The notes under the pieces are model-generated. The model saw only the letters and a list, made by a program, of their open reading frames with translations. It ran no database searches and had not been told where the DNA came from. Positions 43,444 through 51,343 of a DNA stretch of 64,000 nt are shown in pieces. Within the stretch, counting starts at the first letter, position 1; each line of letters begins with the position of its first letter. The stretch comes from JARRKU01 sp050288425 (lineage in GTDB: Bacteria; Desulfobacterota; Desulfobacteria; Desulfobacterales; Desulfosarcinaceae), in assembly GCA_050288425.1 (NCBI GenBank), contig JBNKDU010000057.1, forward strand, positions 1 to 64,000, in the 5' to 3' direction. A program made the translations under genes and the position numbers.

Positions 43444-44322
43444 ATGCGGATCAAGCGAGTATTCCACCGAGGTATGTCACGGGTAGCGGCCAGTTGTCCG
43501 GCGCTGTCGAAAAGGCTGGTTGCCGCCTTCAATCCCATTGAATCCACATCGATTCCATGGTGCCCGGTGGTGAAGCCCTTGGAGAAATCCAAGATCGCCC
43601 TGGTGACCACAGCGGGCGTCCACCACAAGGACCAACCCCCCTTCGATATGAAAGATTCCCTGGGGGACCCCACGTTTCGGATTATCGATGGCCAGACCAT
43701 CGCCGATGATTATCGGATTACCCATGATTACTACGACCACCGTGATGGCGACCGGGACCTCAACGTCGTCTTCCCCGTCCAACGGCTCAAAGAAATGCAT
43801 GCCGCCGGTCATATCGGCGGTATCTCGGAAATGCATTTTTCTTTCATGGGCCACATTGTCGGACGCCACGTGGATACGCTGAAAAACCGGACTGCGCCAC
43901 AAATCGCGAAGATTCTTAAACAAATGAATGTGGATGCGGTCGTGCTGACACCGGCCTGAGGCATTTGCCATCAATCCGTGGGATTGATTCAACGCATCAT
44001 CGAAGCCGCGGGGATTCCTACGGTGAGCATCTCCGTCAACCGCCCTTACACCGAAAAAGTCAAGCCGCCGCGATCGATTTTTTTGCGCTGGCCATTCGGT
44101 CACCCCGTGGGCGAGCCCGGCCACATCGCACAGCAAACCGCCGTGCTCTTCAAAGCGCTGGAAGCCCTTTACACGTTGGATACCCCCGGACAAATCTTCG
44201 ATGTGGGCTGGCGTTGGCGCCGCGAGGCATATGCGCAGCCGCCGACGTCCCCATGTGCGCCGGCAGATGCGTCGCAAGCCGGCGATGATGATTTGCGCCA
44301 CCCATCGACATGGAGTTCCTGA
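43444..44322 (+). CDS. GrdB-family selenoprotein with in-frame TGA (Sec172)
   Basis: A 292-residue protein whose frame is interrupted only by TGA at 43957-43959. The same frame continues on both sides with coherent sequence: DAVVLTPA-U-GICHQSVGLIQRIIE. The UxxC motif (U172, C175) matches the Sec site of the glycine/sarcosine/betaine/D-proline reductase selenoprotein B family, and PWCPVVKPLEKSKIALVTTAG and ITHDYYDHRDGDRDLN are family stretches. The start at 43444 has GGGAGG 5 bases upstream. A hairpin at 43970-43988 lies where a bacterial SECIS should be. The C-terminal 30 residues look atypical and may reflect a late frameshift. Stand-alone members are of unknown function; a thiol-selenol redox role is likely. 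Confidence 0.85.
43970..43988 (+). promoter_or_regulatory. SECIS-like hairpin for Sec172
   Basis: ATCAATCC-GTG-GGATTGAT has a perfect 8-base stem. It begins 11 bases after the TGA, and its apical loop (GTG) is 19 bases after it. That lies in the 16-37 base window described for bacterial SECIS elements, with G first in the loop. Confidence 0.7.
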
Positions 44323-44586
44323 CCGGCGCTGTGCGGTGGCGAATGCCCTCAGATAGAGAAATTCTCTCAGAAGTAACCAGGTAAACCGGAAAGAACTTTA
44401 AACATCTTTTCGATGTCCAACCTTGATAACCCAATTAGGGACCAAATATTAAAAGTAAAAGATCAATTCCGGCAGAAATCATGCGCTTAGATAATGAGGC
44501 ATAGTCACCCTTGGTGAAATATACGCCTGAAACGTTGTCAGAATTTTGATTCATCTAACTTTTAGATCCTATCTATATCTATTGAT

Positions 44587-44666
44587 ACCCAACGCTCAGA
44601 ATAGCCGGCTGAAAAAACTGCAAAGCGAAGCGTCGCAGCGGCAGTTTTTCCCAGTCTGAGTTAATG
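44587..44666 (-). repeat. attC-like integron recombination site (a)
   Basis: ACCCAAC (44587-44593) and GTTAATG (44660-44666) form the outer core pair, GCTCAG and CTGAG the next stem, and AAAAACTGC/GCAGTTTTT the central stem. The minus-strand cassette remnant at 44688-44934 ends 22 bases from it. Confidence 0.6.
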
Positions 44667-44687
44667 CTGTTGTTCGCGAATCCCATC

Positions 44688-44934
44688 CTACTTCAGTACG
44701 GCAATCCAGGCTGCAACTGCACTTCCAATTGATGCGATGGCAGACAATAGCGCCAGCAACCACAACCGGGATTCTCGGATACTACGCTCAGCCTCAAGTA
44801 CGCGTCGTTGCAGTTCAACATCATCGGCGGACGGCGGCGACCGCTTGAACTCTAAGTGATTGCATCGCCTTTGATGTCAACGCCAGATTCTTGAGTCCTT
44901 CGTTCCAGTTCATCGCTTGCAGCAGCTTGTTCAT
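44688..44934 (-). pseudogene. Frameshifted cassette gene for a small membrane protein
   Basis: From ATG at 44934 the first frame reads MNKLLQAMNWNEGLKNLALT... and stops in TGA after about 37 codons. A second frame continues as SADDVELQRRVLEAERSIRE, RLWLLALLSAIASIGSAVAA and WIAVLK, ending in TAG at 44690-44688. A shift near codon 25-30 would join them into one protein with a coiled segment and a C-terminal membrane helix, a common cassette-gene build. No family recognised; a sequencing error is possible. Confidence 0.5.
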
Positions 44935-44968
44935 ATCGGTATTTTTTACTCCATGGCTTTGTGTCGGG

Positions 44969-45172
44969 CTAAAGCTCCATGGTGGCGTCGGTCATCTGGC
45001 TCTGGCCCAGTTCTGTTAGAAACACTTCGTCCATCGTGAGCTTTCCGCATTTGGGACAGAGGATGTCATTTTCAAACTTCGGCCGAATACTGATTTTGTC
45101 TATCTTGATCTTTCCCACATCGCAATCGAATTCCGTCCGGCACTTTTTGCATTCAAAGTTAATTATCGTCAT
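44969..45172 (-). CDS. Small zinc-ribbon cassette protein
   Basis: A 67-residue protein. The start at 45172 follows GAGGAAACAACAAG; the frame extends to 45256 inside an attC-like site without a ribosome site. It has two CxxC knuckles, FECKKCRTEFDC and DILCPKCGKL, typical of a zinc ribbon. It is encoded on the minus strand in the cassette array. I do not recognise its function. Confidence 0.7.
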   Translation of the reverse strand: MTIINFECKKCRTEFDCDVGKIKIDKISIRPKFENDILCPKCGKLTMDEVFLTELGQSQMTDATMEL

Positions 45173-45214
45173 CTTGTTGTTTCCTCTTTTTTTCTGTCCG
45201 CGTTCGTAAAATTC

Positions 45215-45303
45215 AGCGAACGCGACAGCATAGCTGCCGCTTCCCACGGAGCCCACGCGGAAATGTCATAGCCCTTCGCGTCCGCTGAAATGCCTGGTTC
45301 GCC
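45215..45303 (-). repeat. attC-like integron recombination site (c)
   Basis: AGCGAAC (45215-45221) pairs with GTTCGCC (45297-45303), and a larger imperfect inverted repeat (TTCAGCGAACGCGA against TCGCGTCCGCTGAA) lies within. It is less canonical than sites (d) and (e), but the gene at 45314-45571 ends 11 bases from it as expected for a cassette. Confidence 0.45.
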
Positions 45304-45313
45304 GCAGGCGACT

Positions 45314-45571
45314 TCATAATTTCCTATCCCAATGGATATCTGGCTTTTCTCCTTTTCTCCAGCATATATAAAGTAGCAAACCTGACAGTATGAACACATA
45401 AATTACAAAAGGAACGATTAGAAAGGGGGACTTCTTAATGAAAAGACCTCCTATAATCATTAGAGCGATATACGCCAAAAGCACAGCCCATCCTTGCCAA
45501 GTAACAGGAAATCCCCAACCAACCCCATATTTCATTGCAGGGAACCAGAATTTTTTATCATTCTTTTCCAT
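45314..45571 (-). CDS. Small two-helix membrane cassette protein
   Basis: An 85-residue protein. The start at 45571 has AGGATAG upstream; a longer frame to 45673 overlaps the neighbour and the attC-like site. After MEKNDKKFWFPAMKYGVGWG it has two membrane segments (WAVLLAYIALMIIGGLF and LIVPFVIYVFILSGLLLYI) and a charged tail. The YGVGWGFPVTWQGW segment resembles proteins often encoded by integron cassettes (recollection). Function unknown. Confidence 0.72.
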   Translation of the reverse strand: MEKNDKKFWFPAMKYGVGWGFPVTWQGWAVLLAYIALMIIGGLFIKKSPFLIVPFVIYVFILSGLLLYICWRKGEKPDIHWDRKL

Positions 45572-45591
45572 CTTGCTATCCTGAAGCGGGT

Positions 45592-45653
45592 GAACAACGC
45601 TTTTCAGCGGGCGCATGCGGTTTACGCTCCGTTGCAAAAGCATGGTGTTAGGT
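45592..45653 (-). repeat. attC-like integron recombination site (d)
   Basis: On the minus strand the site begins with ACCTAAC (45653-45647), a full match to the RYYYAAC core, and ends with GTTGTTC (45598-45592). GCTTTT/AAAAGC form the inner stem. The TAA stop of the macro-TIR gene lies inside the ACCTAAC core, a hallmark of gene cassettes. Confidence 0.7.
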
Positions 45654-46553
45654 ATTCTCCTTTCTGAGAGCATTCAGCAGTTTCCGATAACCTTCGGTTT
45701 CAAATAGATTTACCCAATGCCACTTATTGATCCGCACAGGGACTTCACAATTTTCAAGCCTTGCAGGAATAATATATATTGTTCCTTCCGGACGCTCATC
45801 GGCAGCATCAAGAGCAATGGCTATCTCTTTTTGTACGAAACCGGTTTTTGATATGGAAGATTTAGACAGGCATACTATTACAACATCTGAATGACGAACT
45901 TCATTCTCAATTTCTATCCGCCATTCAGTACCTGGAACAAGATTTTCTTCGTCAAGCCACGGATTAAATCCATCTTTACGAAGTTTCCAATATAGTTCAC
46001 GGACTGCGTTTTTATCACTTGATGAATGACAAAGGAATATTCTCATATTATTTGAATATCTATTAATAACGTAATCCTTCTTTTTTTTTAAATCATTATA
46101 TATATCTTCATTAAGAATATGAAGTCTTAATGTGGAGTTATTTTCAGGTCCATTTAAAAAGCCATTAGCAATAGCGTCAGCACTGACCAACTCTTCAAGT
46201 CCACCAGCCCCACTTCCAAGTAAAGGGGCAGATATCAATTTTATTTCGGGCATTACCGCTGCATATTCCGCAATACTTTTACCTATTTGCTGAATTGCTG
46301 TTGGCGTACTATTAGGCTTAGCAACCGAGGTTGCCCAACACGCATATGAAGCAATTTTATTATTGTTGTTCTCTAAAATTAAGAATTCTGTGGCTCCAAG
46401 CCCCTTATACCCACTTGGTCCTGGAATATTAAATTCATGAATACGTGATCTTACCCAACTGGTAATCGATCCATTTCTGGAACATGGAAGAACTATTAAA
46501 TCGGTTTTCAATTCAAACAGTTCTCCAAGAAAATATTCAATCTGGGCAGACAT
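45648..46553 (-). CDS. Macro-like/TIR fusion protein, putative defence effector
   Basis: A 301-residue protein. Residues 1-150 look like a macro-type ADP-ribose-binding domain (TDLIVLPCSRNGSI, ISAPLLGSGAGGLEEL). Residues about 168-290 form a TIR domain: MRIFLCHSSSDKNAVRELYW, GFNPWLDEENLVPGTEW, SDVVIVCLSKSSISKTGFVQ and KEIAIALD, where the Glu of QKE is the likely NADase catalytic residue. It lies between two attC-like sites as a cassette gene and is AT-rich. TIR plus ligand-sensing domains act in anti-phage NAD depletion; defence is inferred. A membrane or extra effector domain is absent. Confidence 0.82.
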   Translation of the reverse strand: MSAQIEYFLGELFELKTDLIVLPCSRNGSITSWVRSRIHEFNIPGPSGYKGLGATEFLILENNNNKIASYACWATSVAKPNSTPTAIQQIGKSIAEYAAVMPEIKLISAPLLGSGAGGLEELVSADAIANGFLNGPENNSTLRLHILNEDIYNDLKKKKDYVINRYSNNMRIFLCHSSSDKNAVRELYWKLRKDGFNPWLDEENLVPGTEWRIEIENEVRHSDVVIVCLSKSSISKTGFVQKEIAIALDAADERPEGTIYIIPARLENCEVPVRINKWHWVNLFETEGYRKLLNALRKENT

Positions 46554-46598
46554 ATTTATCTATTATTTTCCTCTATAAATCTGATAGTATAGTAAAAA

Positions 46599-46665
46599 AC
46601 CTAACGCTGGGCCTTACCGGCGCGCGGCGGGCTATCGCGCGTCCGTGTACAGGCCCTGGTTAAGT
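46599..46665 (-). repeat. attC site (e), best match
   Basis: ACCTAAC (46599-46605) and GTTAAGT (46659-46665) match both core consensus sequences (RYYYAAC and GTTRRRY). Next to them GCTGGGCC and GGCCCTG form the second stem, and CGCGCG/CGCGCG forms the central one. The stop codon TAA of the gene at 46667-47044 lies at its edge. Confidence 0.78.
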
Positions 46666-46666
46666 A

Positions 46667-47044
46667 TTATTCCAACAATAATAAAAGAGCGATAATCATT
46701 GCTGAAGAAACGATGAGCGCAAATATTTGTCTTGGTGTTATATGCATTGCTAAAAGGCGCTCACCCTCTTGCGGTTCAACAATACTGACATTTGGTTTAT
46801 AAAATGATCTAAGCATCGCATAAAATGTAAATGCGAAAAAGAATATGCATACCAACAACCCCACCCAAAAAGGAAATAGCCTATTTGATAGAAGCGCAGG
46901 CGCAAAAAAAATCGGAAGCAAGATATGTAAAATAGAGCGAAAATTTTCATTTTTCAGATATCTTCCACAATCACTGCATTGATAGATATTTTTCCACATA
47001 TATTTCGATCGTTTAAACTCTTTATGACAAACAGGACATTCCAT
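46667..47044 (-). CDS. Zinc-ribbon membrane protein, cassette gene
   Basis: A 125-residue protein starting MECPVCHKEFKRSKYMWKNI and continuing YQCSDCGRYLK, so two CxxC knuckles form a zinc ribbon. Three hydrophobic segments follow (LHILLPIFFAPALL, WVGLLVCIFFFAFTFYAML, IFALIVSSAMIIALLLLL). A TTG at 47059 would add five residues. No clear ribosome site is seen, which is common for cassette genes. Its TAA stop is at the edge of attC (e). Function unknown. Confidence 0.68.
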   Translation of the reverse strand: MECPVCHKEFKRSKYMWKNIYQCSDCGRYLKNENFRSILHILLPIFFAPALLSNRLFPFWVGLLVCIFFFAFTFYAMLRSFYKPNVSIVEPQEGERLLAMHITPRQIFALIVSSAMIIALLLLLE

Positions 47045-47259
47045 CGTAATACTTAACAATATTAGGGCGCGACTCGCTTTTTAGGGTTTTTGACCAAATT
47101 TGACTATTAAATTACAAAATTGTATTTTCCACATTAGATGTTTACCATCTCTTATAAATTATTTAACTATCTATAATCACACATTTTATACATAGTTTGC
47201 CCTTTCGGCACCATTTTTTTGGGAAGTTTTCTGGCTCGTTTATACCGGCATTTCCGGTG

Positions 47260-47279
47260 TTAGGGAGCATGCTCCCTAA
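47260..47279. repeat. Perfect 20-base palindrome
   Basis: TTAGGGAGCA-TGCTCCCTAA is a perfect palindrome followed by AAAAAGGG, and is preceded by a small stem ACCGG-CATTT-CCGGT. It could act as a terminator for minus-strand transcripts or as a protein site. Confidence 0.5.
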
Positions 47280-47424
47280 AAAGGGAATTTATTTAATTAC
47301 CATGGAATGGTTCTATACACTATTTTATCGAAAAGTTCATTCTGGATATGCTGTATACGATTCGTTTGTGATTTAACAGTTTGTAATCCTTATTATTTTT
47401 TGTCTGGAGGGCTTGTCGGGCTTT

Positions 47425-47620
47425 TCAGGTCGGTTGGGGGATGCGGTCTTGCGGGTTGTGGAGTAGACTGGTGCCTTCCACGGCCGCAGGCCGATGTATG
47501 TTTCTCTGTTTCCGCCTGGTTTCCCGGTGGTGCCACATTTTTTCAGCCATGGTCGCGGTTGTTCCCCAGTCCCTCACAGAACCGGTCACGCGGCTTTCCC
47601 ATGCATCCGGCTCTTATGTA
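47425..47620 (-). mobile_element. Possible group II intron remnant
   Basis: On the minus strand AGAGCCGG and CCGGTTCT (47614-47578) form a stem around a GGGAAAGCCG-containing loop, followed by GTGAGGG. From memory this resembles the segment just before the start codon of group II intron reverse transcriptases. A 41-codon frame follows (47550-47425: MAEKMWHHRETRRKQRNIHR...), like a truncated N-terminus. Intron family IIC-attC inserts at integron attC sites, which fits the adjacent cassette array. Low confidence. Confidence 0.35.
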
Positions 47621-47801
47621 AGGCCCTTTGTACTGTGGTGTTTGAATGGCCGACAGTCAATTCGTTTGCGGGTGTGGCGTTTGTAACGTATCCGGTCGGC
47701 TGTCATCATTATCAAGGGATGATCGGGAAGATAACCTATCGCGGCTACGGCAGTAAAATTCGGCCGAAGTTTATTTCGGAACATGCTTCTCGCCGACCCG
47801 G

Positions 47802-49655
47802 TTATTGGTGTTCCTGATCGGTGGAAGGGTTGGGCGCTTCCGGCCTGGCGGCGTCCATAACGGTACGAAAACCGACGTCGCTGAACCCTTCCCATGGATA
47901 GCGCAACACAGGCGTTCGGGTTTCATCGCCATCCGTCCAAGCCATTACCCGGCTGGCGGCATTACCGGCGGTATTCATGTTCAACCATTCTTTGGTCACC
48001 GGACGATCTCCGGCAGGCGCTTCGTGGGCGTCGTTACTGAATTCTTTCATCATTTCCAGGTGAGCATCATATCCCCCGTCGGTGGGATTTACGGCCGATT
48101 CAGACTGGGCCTTGCGCGTATCGGCAAGCTGTACCTGCAATTGTTTCCATTCATCCAATGTGGGCAACCGCTTGCCATAGTAGCGGGCATACGCCCGGGC
48201 GCCTAGCCAGGTGACGCGTACCACCGGTTTGGCTGCCCATTGGGCATTGCGCAGCCTGAAACGTCCGTTCTGGTAGATAATCTGATCCTCGGGCGCGGAA
48301 CCGTCTCCGATGTAAATCCATATCATGTCTTTGCGTTTAACGAGGTCCTGCTCGACGGTCAGATCGTCGGCCACCTCGTTGAGGAATTCGACATAGTGGT
48401 GAAATGTCACCAATGAAGGATCCGAATAGAACTTTTCATCCCCACGATCTGCCTGGATCAGGGTCATGGTACGGCCGTCCGGGGACACAAGGGAAGGCAA
48501 GAGCACTGCCGGCCCGGTGTCCACCTTCGACCGTTGCCCGGGTTCGGTGGCAGGAGATACGAATACTTCGGTTTTTTCACCGGGGCCGCCTGCCAGGTGG
48601 TAGAGCGCCATGCCGCCGACAAGGAGCACGCTCAAAAGGATACCCGCCCATACCCAGCGGTTATTCGACAACATTCTGGCCGGGATCTCTTCCCGGGCCG
48701 TCCCTTCGGCTTGGGCATCCAATATGTGCTGGATATCCGCGCGCAACTCGGCCACGCTTTGATAACGCTGTTGGTGATTCTCTTCGGTGGCCCTCCTGAT
48801 GACCGCATCCAGGGCGCTGAGTAGTGGTGTCTGGGGGTCGATCAAGGCTGCAGATTTGAACGGCAATTGTTTCGGGTCCATTTTGCCCGCGACGCCTTCG
48901 AACAGGATCTTGCCCAGGGCGTAGATGTCGGCGGCAAATCCAGCCCTGCGAAAATCGGCGAATTGTTCCGGCGCCATGTAGGGCCAGGTGCCCTTGACGT
49001 CCCATGAATTGGATACGGCGCGCATCTTTATGGAGCGCGCCAGGCCGAAATCGGCGATTTTAGGTATATCGCCGTCCATCAGCACATTTTCAGGTTTCAG
49101 GTCGCGATGCACGATGTCATGGGCATGGATCGCCTCGACTCCATTCAGGACCGGGATGAAATGCCGGCGCAGCCAGTCGGCAAGCATCTGTTCTTCGTCT
49201 TCCAGACCTTCCTCGGACATGGTAAATCGCAATGTTTCGCCGGCAATGTATTCCATGGAGATGTACTCCACGGGGAGGGTATGTTCCCCTTGGCTGGATT
49301 GCAGGGAGCCATAGTCAAATATCTGCAGCACATTGGGGTGACGCACCTGTGCCATGGCCTGCACTTCCCGTTGAAACCGCCCGATGGCAGTGGCAGCCTC
49401 TTGCGGATTATCCTCCATGTCCTGGAGGTATTGATCGGAGATCATCTTTATGGCCACATCGCGCTTGAGGTTGAGCTGATGAGCGCGGTAGACCTCTCCC
49501 ATGCCGCCTTTGCCGATGCACTCGATCAACACCCACTTGCCATCGATGATCGTGCCCGTGGACCAACCGCCCGTTTGGTTTGAATCCATATTGATCGATG
49601 CCTGCTTAAAAAGGTTCATCGAAGGTCTGCTCTCCGGTTCAATATCAGGGTACAT
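47802..49655 (-). CDS. Ser/Thr protein kinase with C-terminal formylglycine-enzyme-like domain
   Basis: A 617-residue protein. The kinase domain (about 35-320) has GKGGMGEVYRAHQLN, VAIKMI, IVHRDLKPENVLM and IADFGLARSI followed by GTWPYMAPEQ. A single membrane helix follows (WVWAGILLSVLLVGGMALYHL, split), and the outer part ends in an FGE-sulfatase-type domain (VVRVTWLGARAYARYYGKRL, LPTLDEW, GFRTVMDA). Pkn1-type kinases share this build. It is 3 bases after a PP2C phosphatase gene, forming a kinase-phosphatase switch; targets are unknown. Confidence 0.9.
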   Translation of the reverse strand: MYPDIEPESRPSMNLFKQASINMDSNQTGGWSTGTIIDGKWVLIECIGKGGMGEVYRAHQLNLKRDVAIKMISDQYLQDMEDNPQEAATAIGRFQREVQAMAQVRHPNVLQIFDYGSLQSSQGEHTLPVEYISMEYIAGETLRFTMSEEGLEDEEQMLADWLRRHFIPVLNGVEAIHAHDIVHRDLKPENVLMDGDIPKIADFGLARSIKMRAVSNSWDVKGTWPYMAPEQFADFRRAGFAADIYALGKILFEGVAGKMDPKQLPFKSAALIDPQTPLLSALDAVIRRATEENHQQRYQSVAELRADIQHILDAQAEGTAREEIPARMLSNNRWVWAGILLSVLLVGGMALYHLAGGPGEKTEVFVSPATEPGQRSKVDTGPAVLLPSLVSPDGRTMTLIQADRGDEKFYSDPSLVTFHHYVEFLNEVADDLTVEQDLVKRKDMIWIYIGDGSAPEDQIIYQNGRFRLRNAQWAAKPVVRVTWLGARAYARYYGKRLPTLDEWKQLQVQLADTRKAQSESAVNPTDGGYDAHLEMMKEFSNDAHEAPAGDRPVTKEWLNMNTAGNAASRVMAWTDGDETRTPVLRYPWEGFSDVGFRTVMDAARPEAPNPSTDQEHQ

Positions 49656-49658
49656 TCA

Positions 49659-50561
49659 TTATTCCACGCGTGCAAAAGTTCTTTCGCCGATACGCGCCAC
49701 CATGACCACGAGAGCGGTCACGTTATCGCGCGTCCGGTTGGCCAAAGCGCTGTCAACCAGGTTGGCCGCAAGCGAGCCGGCATCGCCGTCGACTGCCATC
49801 AATTCGCAAATCCGCTCCTTCGGCAAACAATTGTGAAGACCGTCCGTACATAGCAAAAACCGGTCACCGGGCTTCAGCCTGTCGACCCGGGCAAGTACAT
49901 GTTCCAACGGTTCGGCGGTGCCCACGGCCTGGGTCAATAAATGGCGCAATGGGTGCTTATGGGCGGTAGTCGGATCGATTTCGCCTTCGGTGATCATCTC
50001 CTGAACAAAGGTATGGTCCTTTGTCAGGCAGCTGAGGTGGCCGCTGCGCCAGCGATAAATCCGGCTGTCGCCTACATGGCCGATGATGCTGTGACGATCG
50101 GTCAATACCAGACACGAAAGGGTCGTTCCCATGTCCTGCATATCTTCGGTCTTGCAAGCTTTGTATCGCAGCCCCCGATCAATTCTGTAAATTGAGTCGG
50201 TCAGCGCTCGACACAACTGCTCGGGGTTCGATTGGCGATTTGATTGCACAAGCCTCGCATATTCGCCTTTCAACGCATCACAGGCGAATCGGCTGGCGAT
50301 GGTGCCCCCCTTGTGGCCGCCCATGCCGTCTGCCACGGCGATCAGGCGCGTCACCCGGTCCCGGGCGAATGCATCGGACGACACCCAGAACGTGTCTTCA
50401 TTGGCGTGACGACCCAACCCGATATGGGTCTTGAAGCCGACATCGAAAGTCATACGGCGCCGGCAAGGTTCCAAGCCGTGTCTTTCGTTATCCGCCGCAA
50501 CAGGCATGCTTTGCCATTTTCCGATCCTCCCCGGTACGGGATTTCCTTTAATCCCTGTCAT
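49659..50561 (-). CDS. PP2C-family Ser/Thr phosphatase
   Basis: The PP2C domain runs from about residue 37 to the end: VGFKTHIGLGRHANEDTFW, LIAVADGMGGHKGGTIAS, IGHVGDSRIYRWRSGHLSCL and FLLCTDGLHN, with the metal-binding aspartates of DGMGG and TDGL. The start is uncertain. I give an ATG at 50561 with GGGGGCAGG upstream (300 residues); an ATG at 50453 gives the usual 264-residue length without a clear ribosome site, and the frame is open to 50687. It should reverse the kinase encoded downstream. Confidence 0.85.
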   Translation of the reverse strand: MTGIKGNPVPGRIGKWQSMPVAADNERHGLEPCRRRMTFDVGFKTHIGLGRHANEDTFWVSSDAFARDRVTRLIAVADGMGGHKGGTIASRFACDALKGEYARLVQSNRQSNPEQLCRALTDSIYRIDRGLRYKACKTEDMQDMGTTLSCLVLTDRHSIIGHVGDSRIYRWRSGHLSCLTKDHTFVQEMITEGEIDPTTAHKHPLRHLLTQAVGTAEPLEHVLARVDRLKPGDRFLLCTDGLHNCLPKERICELMAVDGDAGSLAANLVDSALANRTRDNVTALVVMVARIGERTFARVE

Positions 50562-50742
50562 CCTGCCCCCACCGGCGATAGACCTCAGCCCGCCGGCCAT
50601 GGTATCGATGCTCCTGTTCCGATAGAAATGAGCATCATTTATGCCAGAAATCAGAATCCTATGACAACCAGTTGATATCAAATCCAATCGACCGGGCCGT
50701 CATCTTTTTTGCGCATGTATCGCAAGCGCCCGGCAAGCATAC

Positions 50743-50759
50743 CGGGGAAATAATACTCA
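50743..50759 (+). promoter_or_regulatory. Upstream activator site (degenerate copy)
   Basis: CGGGGAAATAATACTCA matches the reverse complement of the 52673-52689 site at 13 of 17 positions. Its centre is about 113 bases upstream of the GG of the sigma-54 promoter at 50863, the same spacing as the other copies. Confidence 0.45.
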
Positions 50760-50862
50760 ATCAGTATAGATTAAATCCATTATCAGGGTAAAAAAGTTAC
50801 AGCTTTAACCAGCCTCGCTACGGCAATTCGGCAATGTGTCTGATATTAAAGGACATCGTCTC

Positions 50863-50878
50863 TGGCACACCAATTGCT
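50863..50878 (+). promoter_or_regulatory. Sigma-54 promoter
   Basis: TGGCAC-ACCAA-TTGCT is a full match to the -24/-12 consensus with GG-N10-GC spacing. It is 57 bases before the start codon at 50935. Confidence 0.8.
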
Positions 50879-50934
50879 CAAAACCTATTATGAGTACGAA
50901 GAAGAACATTCTCTGGAAAAAAGGAGGCAAGACA

Positions 50935-51153
50935 ATGATGTTCGGTGGAATCTTTTCATGGCTGATCATCGGGTTGGTTATCTGTTTTTTGTTTTCTCGA
51001 AAAGGCGGGATGATGGGATGCTGCGGCGGCCACAATCACGATTCGTCGGAACATGCCAACCACGCAACCCATTACGACAACCATTCACCGGGGCCGCATG
51101 AAGACATTATCGATTTGAAGAAGGAAGACTATCGTGTCACAACCAAAGCATAA
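50935..51153 (+). CDS. Small His/Cys-rich membrane protein
   Basis: A 72-residue protein. The start at 50935 is 8 bases after AGGAGG; the frame extends to 50836 across the promoter. It has one membrane helix (FSWLIIGLVICFLFS) followed by GGMMGCCGGHNHDSSEHAN and more histidines, so the exposed part could bind metal ions. It is driven by a sigma-54 promoter. No family recognised; metal stress is a reasonable guess given similar genes at 42682 and 52899. Confidence 0.75.
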   Translation: MMFGGIFSWLIIGLVICFLFSRKGGMMGCCGGHNHDSSEHANHATHYDNHSPGPHEDIIDLKKEDYRVTTKA

Positions 51154-51343
51154 ATTGTGATTATCGTCCCCTTTGCCTATGGGACAATCACGGTGACGCA
51201 TGGCATCGAGCAGGGGATTCTTGATTTTCCCCGATTTGATTGCGGGGCTATGCTTCGGTTATCCGCAGGCAGCCATGAAGAAACCGGCTTCGAATCCGAT
51301 TCCCCAACAATAGACGGGTCGGATATCCGCTTTCAGCTTATTT

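Larger units (their letters stand above)
47045..47801. other. Long gene-less stretch upstream of the cassette array
   Basis: No gene is supported in these 757 bases. The part from 47060 to 47310 is very AT-rich and holds a perfect palindrome (47260-47279). The part from 47425 to 47620 is GC-rich and resembles a group II intron remnant on the minus strand. No integrase gene is seen. Confidence 0.5.
50562..50934. other. Divergent promoter region
   Basis: This 373-base stretch separates the minus-strand phosphatase from a plus-strand small gene. It carries an activator-site-like 17-mer (50743-50759) and a near-perfect sigma-54 promoter (50863-50878). No gene is supported. Confidence 0.5.

Noticed and set aside
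47307..47686. Plus-strand frames of 104 and 81 codons
   Set aside because: No ribosome site, odd Cys/Trp/Phe-rich composition and no recognisable product; the region fits a minus-strand intron remnant better.
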